Assembly (NCBI GenBank): GCA_934086395.1
Contig: CAKOIE010000005.1
Span: forward strand, 1-50,832
Direction of reading: 5' to 3'
DNA length: 50,832 bases
Origin: an uncultured Bacilli bacterium
Lineage (GTDB): Bacteria; Bacillota_I; Bacilli_A; RF39; UBA660
The notes under the pieces are model-generated. The model did not search any database, had not been told where the DNA came from, and saw only the letters and a program-made list of their open reading frames with translations. Of the stretch, positions 7,775 through 14,793 are shown one piece after another. Each line of letters opens with the position of its first letter. Position 1 is the stretch's first letter. The position numbers and the translations under genes were made by a program.

Positions 7775-9349
7775 CTAATCAATTTTAGTAATATTTATGA
7801 TATCTTCTTCTTGAAGATAAGATACTTTTAATTTATCGCCATTATTTATAAATGGAAGGTTATCTGATAATTCAATGGATGCTTTATATTTTTGATTGTT
7901 TGAATCAAGTATGTAATAATATGTTGTTCCATTTATTACGCTAGATTTTATAGATTTAATTATTATTTCTTTTGATATATCTTCGCCATTTTGAGTTAGT
8001 TTAACATTTTTTAAATAGTTATTAGCTGCTTCATTTATACCTTTTGATGAATCGGTTACGATTACTTTTTGGTAATCTTTTACATCAACAAAGCCATACA
8101 TTTTTACTAATCCGGCAGCATCTTTTAAACTTACTAAATAGGTTGGATTACCTTTAAGATTAATTAATAATGGGAAGGTAGATTTATATTTCATTTGTTG
8201 AACTGCACCTTCTGCTGATGCCATGGCACTATATTCTTCGGCCCCGGGTACACTATAAAAGCAAGTTGCACCGGTTCTCATATTAGTTAAAATAAATCCT
8301 AGATTTGATTCATCATTTACGATAGAGGTTAATCCAGTATAAAGGTATATATCATCATTCATAGCTAGATAGTTATAGCCATCAGTTGTGTTTACGACAT
8401 TCTTTTGAGAAAAGATGCTATTTAAGAAACCATTTTGATATGTTCCCCAGTCATCAACTTGTTCTATTATTAAATTAGCATTAAAGGCGATATCAATCCA
8501 TGTTGGAATATTTCCGATAAGATATTCTTCACTATCACCTGTTATGGCATTTAAAATTATTACACCTTCAACTTTAGCACGCATATTTATAGCACTATAT
8601 TTAAGAACAGGCATTACCCAATATGGATTATCTTCATTATCAATTTCAAATGATATATTACCAAAATTTTTTGTTGGATATTTAAATCTTAATTTACGAT
8701 AAACATTATCATTAAATAAGCCTGATTCAACATATTTCATTCCTTTGTCTAGTCTAATTAGTTCTGATTTTCCAGTTGTACTATCAACAGTTATATACCC
8801 CTTTACTCCTTCTTTACGATTAGTTAACCATTTTATAGGAGATGCATATTCTAAAGGTGTTACTCTAATTATTTTATTGTTATAGTTTATTTGAGTATAG
8901 ATATCTGATACATCATATTGACTTACTAAATCACTCATTTGGCCCATAACACGGTCTCCTAGGGCTTTACTACTTGTTTTATCAAGTAATGGTAATTTTG
9001 AAAAATCTACTTCTTGAATATCAGTGTTAAATTCTTTAGTAGAATCAACTTCAATCCGATTTGCATATTTTGAAGCCATAAATAGTGGACTTTCTATAAA
9101 ATTCCATAGCATGATTAAAACTAATATAGCAGGCACAGCTAGAAGTAAATAGTTTAGTTTAATAATTCTTTTGTCAAATGTGATTACTTTTTTTAGGTTA
9201 AATATTAAACTTATTCCATAATAAAATAGGATTATAAATATTATAAATAAATACAAGCTAATATTATGGATATTTAAAGCAGGTAAAAATAAGTAATAAT
9301 AAATAAACGCAAAAAGTATAGTTAAAATAATACTTAATATTTTTTTCAT
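7775..9349 (-). CDS. Membrane protein of unknown function with a large extracytoplasmic domain
   Basis: 524 residues. Three hydrophobic segments (about 4-26, 29-50 and 65-84) precede a roughly 430-residue soluble part. The soluble part has repeated strand-rich units of the kind GYITVDSTTGKSELI and GVIILNAITGDSEEYLI, which resemble PepSY-like or beta-propeller-like blades, though I cannot assign a family with confidence. RBS GGAGGAA precedes the ATG. It stands alone between tex and a divergent radical SAM gene. The topology suggests a sensor or a scaffold outside the membrane; no catalytic motif is visible. Confidence 0.75.
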   Translation of the reverse strand: MKKILSIILTILFAFIYYYLFLPALNIHNISLYLFIIFIILFYYGISLIFNLKKVITFDKRIIKLNYLLLAVPAILVLIMLWNFIESPLFMASKYANRIEVDSTKEFNTDIQEVDFSKLPLLDKTSSKALGDRVMGQMSDLVSQYDVSDIYTQINYNNKIIRVTPLEYASPIKWLTNRKEGVKGYITVDSTTGKSELIRLDKGMKYVESGLFNDNVYRKLRFKYPTKNFGNISFEIDNEDNPYWVMPVLKYSAINMRAKVEGVIILNAITGDSEEYLIGNIPTWIDIAFNANLIIEQVDDWGTYQNGFLNSIFSQKNVVNTTDGYNYLAMNDDIYLYTGLTSIVNDESNLGFILTNMRTGATCFYSVPGAEEYSAMASAEGAVQQMKYKSTFPLLINLKGNPTYLVSLKDAAGLVKMYGFVDVKDYQKVIVTDSSKGINEAANNYLKNVKLTQNGEDISKEIIIKSIKSSVINGTTYYYILDSNNQKYKASIELSDNLPFINNGDKLKVSYLQEEDIINITKID

Positions 9350-9405
9350 ATGTTCCTCCGAATTTATTATATCAAGAAAAAATAGAATGTGATAGAATAT
9401 TATTT

Positions 9406-10314
9406 GTGATTAATATGTATTATAATAATTTAAGTGATTTTTATAAGAATAAATTTGGATGTAAAGTTGTTAAACTTTCTTTTGATGGTGGATTTAGTTG
9501 TCCTAATAGGGTTAATGGCTCTGGTGGTTGTATTTTTTGTTCAGGTTCTTATGAGTTTGCAGGAGATAGAAATAAGTCTTTAGAAGAACAATATCAAGAA
9601 CAAAGAATAGTGATGGATAAAAAATGGCCTAATGCGAAGTATATAGCTTATTTTGGTTCTTTTACTAATACTTTTGATACACTTGATAATTTAAAGAAAA
9701 GATTTGAAAAGGTTTTAAGTTTTGATAATGTGATTGGTTTATCAATTGGAACTAGAAGTGATTCAATTAGTAGTGAATGTTTTGAGTATTTAAGTGAGCT
9801 TAACAAAAGAACATTTTTAACAATTGAACTAGGGTTACAGTCTTCTTTTAATCAAACTTTAAAGTATATTAATAGAGGTCATGATATAGAAAATTTTGAT
9901 AGATGTGTTAAAAAACTAAAGGAATTAAATATTAATGTGGTTGTACATATTATTGATGGTCTTCCTGGTGAAACTGAAGATATGATGCTAGATACAGTTA
10001 GACATTTAAATAAACTAGATATAAATGGAATAAAGATACATAATCTATTTGTTGTTAAAAATACATTGCTTGGTAAAATGTATGAGGATAGTCCTTTTAA
10101 ATTACTTGAAAAAGATGAATATATTGATTTACTTGTTAAACAAATAAGAATTTTAAAACCTAGTATTGTAGTTCATAGATTAACTGGTGATCCTAAAAAA
10201 GAGGACCTCATTGCTCCATTATGGGCTGTTAAAAAAATTGATGTTTTAAATGGGGTTGTTAAGAAACTTAAGAAAGATAAAGCTTATCAAGGAATTGATT
10301 ATAAAGAAAATTAA
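9406..10314 (+). CDS. Radical SAM protein of the YhcC/TIGR01212 family
   Basis: 302 residues. The iron-sulfur ligands are Cys32, Cys42 and Cys45 in the spaced CX9CX2C pattern typical of TIGR01212 proteins rather than plain CX3CX2C, embedded in FSCPNRVNGSGGCIFCSGS. Further family signatures are IGTRSD and the GLQS segment. The family is widespread in bacteria and its substrate is unknown. The first possible start is GTG at 9406; ATG at 9415 (residue 4) is equally possible, since neither has a strong RBS. It is convergent with the modification operon and shares a terminator with it, so it is probably not part of that pathway. Confidence 0.9.
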   Translation: MINMYYNNLSDFYKNKFGCKVVKLSFDGGFSCPNRVNGSGGCIFCSGSYEFAGDRNKSLEEQYQEQRIVMDKKWPNAKYIAYFGSFTNTFDTLDNLKKRFEKVLSFDNVIGLSIGTRSDSISSECFEYLSELNKRTFLTIELGLQSSFNQTLKYINRGHDIENFDRCVKKLKELNINVVVHIIDGLPGETEDMMLDTVRHLNKLDINGIKIHNLFVVKNTLLGKMYEDSPFKLLEKDEYIDLLVKQIRILKPSIVVHRLTGDPKKEDLIAPLWAVKKIDVLNGVVKKLKKDKAYQGIDYKEN

Positions 10315-10336
10315 AAAAGTCGTTATGACTTTTTTT
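10313..10336. terminator. Bidirectional terminator
   Basis: AAAAAAGTC and GACTTTTTT form a 9-bp stem with a GTTAT loop and work as a U-tailed terminator on either strand. It ends both the radical SAM gene (plus) and the six-gene operon (minus), whose last codons and stop lie inside the hairpin. Confidence 0.85.
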
Positions 10337-11003
10337 GAAATGTATAAATATTTATTTTATGTTCTATAATTTTACTTGATATTTTTGCAGATACAGTTTC
10401 TCCATATATTACATTAAAGCATTTAATGGCGATAGGTAAGGTTTTAAATTTAAAATATGTATTAAAAGTTTTTTCTAATTTAAATTCATTTTGTATAATC
10501 CAAGAATTATAAATTTTCGTTCTTGTATCTTTGTCTCTATCACGTAATTGTTCAAATTCGCTATTTTCAGCATTTTCGATTAAGACCATAATTCCATCTT
10601 TTTTCAATACTCTTTTTAATTCAAACAATGCTTTATTTCTTTCTTCTAATTTAGTTATTGTCCCTAATACCCAACATGAAATTATTAAATCGACTGAATT
10701 GTCTTCTAATGGAATATTTGTTAAATCAGATGATATAAATATTGAATTAGATTTTTTAGATTTTGATTTTGCTTTTATTAATTGGTCATTTGATAAATCA
10801 ATTCCAATATATTTTTGAGCATCTTTTTCTATTGTTTCTAAAAATTTTCCCGTACCACAACCAGCATCTAAAACAATTTTATCATTAATAAGTGATTTTA
10901 TATAATCCCTAACTTTATTTTCATAATCTTCTGCTTGACTAAATATTTCGTAATAATCATTATCTTCATAATAAGCCTTAGAATCTTTTAATAGGTTTTT
11001 CAT
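10323..11003 (-). CDS. Class I SAM-dependent methyltransferase, last gene of the modification operon
   Basis: 226 residues. Motif I is VLDAGCGTGKF (Asp46 to Gly52), followed by the acidic strand end IGIDLS and the motif DLIISCWVLGTI, the pattern of Methyltransf_11/25 enzymes. It transfers methyl groups from SAM; the acceptor cannot be told from sequence. Its start overlaps the ATP-grasp gene by 26 bp, which implies translational coupling and a shared pathway. An acceptor that is the ligase product or the repeat protein is my inference. No membrane segment or signal peptide is visible. Confidence 0.85.
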   Translation of the reverse strand: MKNLLKDSKAYYEDNDYYEIFSQAEDYENKVRDYIKSLINDKIVLDAGCGTGKFLETIEKDAQKYIGIDLSNDQLIKAKSKSKKSNSIFISSDLTNIPLEDNSVDLIISCWVLGTITKLEERNKALFELKRVLKKDGIMVLIENAENSEFEQLRDRDKDTRTKIYNSWIIQNEFKLEKTFNTYFKFKTLPIAIKCFNVIYGETVSAKISSKIIEHKINIYTFQKKS

Positions 11004-12018
11004 ACATAGTTTCCTTTTTCATATCTACTGTTTCAGGATATATCATATCTACAATATACTTAGCAATATTTCGTGATTGTCCAATGGCTGGTCGATAATG
11101 CATATGAATACCTGGAACCGTATTTATCTCGATTATTTTATATGAATAATCATTTTGCTGATCTGATATAGAATTTGTCATAAAATCAATTCCAACATAT
11201 GGTAATCCCGGAAAGGCTTTTAAAACTTTTAAACCTATTTCAATAACACTTGGATGAACTTTGTCTGTATAATCTTCGCAAATTCCTCCCATAGCAACAT
11301 TTGAATTTGGTCTTAAATAAATTTTTTTACCCATTTGAGGTACACTATTTAAACTTAGATTATTTTTTCTTAAATATGAAATTAATTCTTCATCCACTAA
11401 AATTTCACATAATGCGTTAGTTCTTGGATTCATTCTTTCATAATTTTCTTTATTAATTAAATATTCTATTGTATGAATTCCATCGCCAAAAATATGGGCT
11501 GGATCACGTAATAAGACTGCATAGTTACCATTTCTAGTTATAAATACTCTATACTCTTTGGCATTATAATATTCTTCTATTATTATTCTGGTTGATTCTC
11601 CACGATGATTGATTATGTTAATTATAGCATTTTCAACATCCTGTTCAGTGATTAAATTTGTATATACGTCAAAACCATGAGAACCAAAGACTGGTTTTAT
11701 TACGACTGGACAGTTTAATATTTTAAATGCTCTTTTTATATAATCAATATCTTTAGCTAAAAATGATTCTCCAATTGGAACTGATATTCCATGTTGAATT
11801 AAATTTTTTTTGGTAAAATATTTATCGCCAGCTAATATAGAAACATTATATGGCATAATTGAAGAATCTCTATCAATTATTAGTTCTTCATGACCTTGAA
11901 ATGACGTTTTTATTATTTCTCTTTTTTCATTTATTACTTCAACACTTATTCCTCTTTTTAGCATTTCATATATAAAAATCTTTTGATTTGAATGCAAATT
12001 TTTATATATGTTTTCCAT
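10978..12018 (-). CDS. ATP-grasp ligase, cyanophycin-synthetase/GshF-like
   Basis: 346 residues. The ATP-grasp fold is clear: lysine in VVIKPVFGSHG (Lys108), a second nucleotide-binding segment IIIEEYYNAKEYRV near 146-159, the HIFGDGIHTI element near 175-184 seen in the ATP-grasp parts of cyanophycin synthetase and bifunctional glutathione synthetase, and Mg2+ ligands Asp278, Glu297 and Asn299 (GIDF, EINT). Such enzymes activate a carboxylate as acyl-phosphate and join it to an amine or another nucleophile. The gene overlaps the repeat-protein gene by 17 bp, so that protein is the obvious candidate substrate. Related logic (ATP-grasp plus repeated precursor) makes graspetides, but this ligase looks closer to the amino-acid-adding branch. 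RBS AAAGGAAC. Confidence 0.85.
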   Translation of the reverse strand: MENIYKNLHSNQKIFIYEMLKRGISVEVINEKREIIKTSFQGHEELIIDRDSSIMPYNVSILAGDKYFTKKNLIQHGISVPIGESFLAKDIDYIKRAFKILNCPVVIKPVFGSHGFDVYTNLITEQDVENAIINIINHRGESTRIIIEEYYNAKEYRVFITRNGNYAVLLRDPAHIFGDGIHTIEYLINKENYERMNPRTNALCEILVDEELISYLRKNNLSLNSVPQMGKKIYLRPNSNVAMGGICEDYTDKVHPSVIEIGLKVLKAFPGLPYVGIDFMTNSISDQQNDYSYKIIEINTVPGIHMHYRPAIGQSRNIAKYIVDMIYPETVDMKKETMYEKPIKRF

Positions 12019-12538
12019 TACCTGTTGTTCCTTTTTTTAATTCACTAATTAAAATGTCTAATTCAGTATTTTCTTGTTTTAATCTTTCTGTTTCTTGTTC
12101 ATATTTTCTTGCTTCAGCCACTAATCTGCTTAGCTCTTCTATTTTTTGTTTTCTTTCTAATAAAATTTTGTTTATATTTTCATCTTTTGGATTGACACTT
12201 ACAACTGTTGTTTTTAACCTTTCTATTAGTTTGTCAATGTCATCAAGACTATTATATTTTCTTTCTTTAGGCAATGGAGTTCCATCACTTAATGATTGAG
12301 GATAAGACACCGAAATATTTTCTGATGTTATATTTTGTTTTTCATTAGTTCTTGATTCTGATGTTATAAAATTTGAATTTGTTAGAGATGTTCTACTTTC
12401 GCCACTTGAGTATGATGATTGTGGTGATGTTGTTCTACTTTCGCCACTTGAATATAAAGGTCGTGATAATGAGGTCCTACTTTCGCCATAAGAATCTCTA
12501 AAACCATAGTTACTTCTACTTTCAAAATTACTTTCCAT
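12002..12538 (-). CDS. Repeat protein with ESRT motifs and a coiled coil, candidate modification substrate
   Basis: 178 residues, not matched to a family I know. The first 64 residues are rich in Ser, Thr, Tyr, Gly and Arg and contain five ESR(S/T) motifs at Glu6, 19, 33, 47 and 61, spaced 13, 14, 14 and 14. The best-conserved unit is YSSGESRTS. Residues 66-100 form a linker, and about 100-165 is a Lys/Glu-rich heptad-like coiled coil (for example IEELSRLVAEARKYEQETER); the tail is Gly/Lys-rich. It has no signal peptide or membrane helix. RBS AAAGGAGAG lies inside the end of the DUF3419 gene (1-bp gap), and the ligase gene overlaps its end. A multi-core peptide precursor with a C-terminal recognition domain fits the context. 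A structural or phospho-target protein is the alternative. Confidence 0.75.
   Translation of the reverse strand: MESNFESRSNYGFRDSYGESRTSLSRPLYSSGESRTTSPQSSYSSGESRTSLTNSNFITSESRTNEKQNITSENISVSYPQSLSDGTPLPKERKYNSLDDIDKLIERLKTTVVSVNPKDENINKILLERKQKIEELSRLVAEARKYEQETERLKQENTELDILISELKKGTTGNGKHI
12347..12523 (-). repeat. In-frame 42-bp tandem repeats coding for ESRT units
   Basis: The repeat units are visible at DNA level: a 20-bp stretch starting GTTCTACTTTCGCC on the plus strand is identical at 12390-12409 and 12432-12451, exactly 42 bp apart, with diverged copies on both sides. The period keeps the reading frame (14 codons). Near-identity at synonymous positions suggests recent duplication, so copy number may vary between strains. 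Confidence 0.8.
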
Positions 12539-12539
12539 T

Positions 12540-13355
12540 TTAAATACTCTCCTTTATAAATACGGCATCAAGTAAATTTGTTTTATTTATTAATGCGCTA
12601 CTTAATGTTTCTATTTTTATATTTCCAAAGATTTTTTTAACATTTTCTATATCATCTATCGCACTTCGTTTTGTATTTTTATTAACATCATAAACATAAG
12701 CAAAATAAATATAATGAACATTCTTTAAAAAATTATTAATTAATTTATTATAATTTTCCAAACAATTATTCTCAAACATTAGGTCAAGATAATCAGAAAT
12801 ATTTGATAAAAACATATAATCGTATTTATCTTCTAATTTTAAATTTTTTAGATTGGTTTCTAAATAAACAATGTTTACGTTATCCAATCTTGTTTTTATT
12901 ATATCATAATTATGTTGATTAAAATATAAATTATAGTCCTTTTTAGCTTTTGGATCAAAATAATTTGTATTAAATAGGTCTGAATATTTAAGTTTCAATC
13001 CATCATTTTTATTTTTGGCTAATTCTTTAATCCAAAACTTTTTACATTTTTCATCTATTTTTAATGAAGTTATTATTTCGTATGAAAATGTTTTAGGCGT
13101 GTCAAATAAGATAAAATCTAAAAAATCATTATATTTTAATTGTTTTATTGCTGCTATTTTTAGTTCCATATAATATTTTGAATATGGATTAATATCAAAA
13201 GTTGTTATTTCATTGCATCCTTTTAAGATTACATTTAAAATGTGATCAGCTGATCCCGTGACTGTGACAATCTTTTTATTAGTTAAATCAAGTTTGTTCA
13301 TATATCCAGCTATATTTTCGGTTGTAAATAAATATATACTTTTAAATTTTTCCAT
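12540..13355 (-). CDS. DUF3419 (BtaA-like) SAM-dependent transferase
   Basis: 271 residues. Residues 30-60 carry the DUF3419 SAM-binding signature: VTGSADH, then a loop and strand ending in TFDINPYSKYY, then LKIAAIKQLKYNDFL. Characterised members (BtaA) move the 3-amino-3-carboxypropyl group of SAM onto diacylglycerol in betaine-lipid synthesis; most others are untested. BtaA is usually larger and is joined to BtaB, which is absent here, so betaine lipid is unlikely. In this operon it may alkylate the repeat protein or a small precursor; inference only. It overlaps the kinase-radical SAM gene by 14 bp, and its stop lies 1 bp from the next start. Confidence 0.8.
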   Translation of the reverse strand: MEKFKSIYLFTTENIAGYMNKLDLTNKKIVTVTGSADHILNVILKGCNEITTFDINPYSKYYMELKIAAIKQLKYNDFLDFILFDTPKTFSYEIITSLKIDEKCKKFWIKELAKNKNDGLKLKYSDLFNTNYFDPKAKKDYNLYFNQHNYDIIKTRLDNVNIVYLETNLKNLKLEDKYDYMFLSNISDYLDLMFENNCLENYNKLINNFLKNVHYIYFAYVYDVNKNTKRSAIDDIENVKKIFGNIKIETLSSALINKTNLLDAVFIKESI

Positions 13356-14793
13356 AGCATATTCCCTTTGATTTATTTTTTAAAAATTTTTGGATATTAT
13401 TATCATTTAAGACTTCCTTTAATGAATTATTTCTTAATGAGATTGAAGATATACATTTTTTATTATTTTCATATACCCATGGACAAGGACTAATAAATCC
13501 TTTGTTATTTATATAAAGAAATTTATCTCCTGCTGGACATTTTTTTATATATACTGGCTGTTGTCCAAAATTATAATTTATGATTATTTTATCATTATAT
13601 TTTTCTTTTAGTGCATTTATTTGATTAATTAAATTTTCATTTGATTCAGTTTTAATCAAATCTTTACTTTGACCTTCAACTGGTTCCATTATGGAAAATA
13701 TTATTTCATTAGCTTGTAAATTAATTGATTCTTCTATTACATTTTTTAAGCTATTTTCATTTTTTGCATGAATAACAGTACCAATTCTAATTTTATTTTT
13801 TGAATTTTTTAAATATTTTAATCCTTTGATTGTTCTTTCATAAGTCGTTTTACCTCTTACTGATTCTTGTTCTTCTTTATTACCATCTAGGCTAACGTGT
13901 ATCATTTTTAAATTTATTTGATTTAGTTTGTTAACTATTTCGGGAGTTATTAAGGAAGCATTAGTTGATATATCTACTGTAAGATTTTTGCTAGCATACT
14001 TTAATATATCAATAATATCTGTGCGAATAAAAGGCTCTCCACCTGTTATTTTTAAATGTTTATATCCATTGTTTACTAATTCGTCAATAACATGCTTACA
14101 TTCTTCGGTAGTCAACTCTCCATATACTCTTTTTTTATCACATGAAAAAATACAGTAAGAACAACCATAGTTACAATTATGTGTTATTTCCCATATTGCT
14201 TTTCCTTCATTTTTTGGTAATGTAAATTTACATTCCATTTTATTTTCTATAAATTCGTTTATTTTATTTATTTCCATATTTTCCTCTACTATCATAAACT
14301 TTTTTGATTCATATTGTTTTATATTAGATATTCTTTGTAATTCAAATCGTTTTATTATTTCCTCCTGTGAAAGGTCACTTTCTTTTAATCTATCTAATCT
14401 AACTTTTTCAGGGGTATTTAGATATATGATTTTATCAAATTTTTCGATTAAATTATCATTTATTATTAAAGCCCAATCAATAATTATTGTTTTATTTTTC
14501 ATTTTATCTATATAAGAAAATAAGTAATCATATAATATCTTTTTATAGTTATTCATATTATTTTGATTATTATAAATATACTTGTTTAAAATTTTTGAGT
14601 CTATTTTCTGATAGTTCTTCAATTCATTTATGTTTTGTTTTAATTTATTTATATAATTATTATTGTTGTATAAATTTCTTCTAAATACATCGACGTCTAT
14701 ATACTCAAAATTAGGATTTAATTCAATTAATTTTTTAGATAATGTGGTTTTGCCAGAAGACATGCCTCCTGTAATTCCTATTAATCTATTCAT
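13342..14793 (-). CDS. Dephospho-CoA-kinase-like domain fused to a radical SAM/SPASM enzyme
   Basis: 483 residues from ATG 14793, which overlaps the upstream stop by 8 bp (ATGAATAG); an in-frame ATG at 14832 lies inside the upstream gene and is less likely. Residues 1-185 are a CoaE-like P-loop kinase: GITGGMSSGKTT at 6-17, the acidic YIDVDVFRR segment, and a LID-type RLDRLKESDLSQEE. Residues 190-483 are radical SAM with Cys207/211/214 (CX3CX2C), GGEPF at 251-255, and a C-terminal Cys-rich SPASM-like region (KKCPAGDKF, SPCPW, a later Cys and GICYG) that would hold an auxiliary Fe-S cluster. SPASM enzymes commonly modify ribosomal peptides. The two-domain combination is unusual. Kinase substrate is unknown. 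Confidence 0.85.
   Translation of the reverse strand: MNRLIGITGGMSSGKTTLSKKLIELNPNFEYIDVDVFRRNLYNNNNYINKLKQNINELKNYQKIDSKILNKYIYNNQNNMNNYKKILYDYLFSYIDKMKNKTIIIDWALIINDNLIEKFDKIIYLNTPEKVRLDRLKESDLSQEEIIKRFELQRISNIKQYESKKFMIVEENMEINKINEFIENKMECKFTLPKNEGKAIWEITHNCNYGCSYCIFSCDKKRVYGELTTEECKHVIDELVNNGYKHLKITGGEPFIRTDIIDILKYASKNLTVDISTNASLITPEIVNKLNQINLKMIHVSLDGNKEEQESVRGKTTYERTIKGLKYLKNSKNKIRIGTVIHAKNENSLKNVIEESINLQANEIIFSIMEPVEGQSKDLIKTESNENLINQINALKEKYNDKIIINYNFGQQPVYIKKCPAGDKFLYINNKGFISPCPWVYENNKKCISSISLRNNSLKEVLNDNNIQKFLKNKSKGICYGKI

Noticed and set aside
9393..9406. Leaderless start of the YhcC-like gene at GTG 9406
   Set aside because: A TAGAAT box stands seven bases before the GTG, but the -35 region is poor and ATG 9415 is equally possible, so no promoter was listed.
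12347..12523. 42-bp repeats as a noncoding satellite or CRISPR
   Set aside because: The period keeps the reading frame, the repeats lie within a gene with a good RBS, and the repeat is conserved as the peptide ESRT.
12540..13355. Betaine-lipid synthesis gene btaA
   Set aside because: No BtaB-like N-methyltransferase for the headgroup is adjacent in the expected form, and all coupled genes are peptide- or radical-enzyme types.
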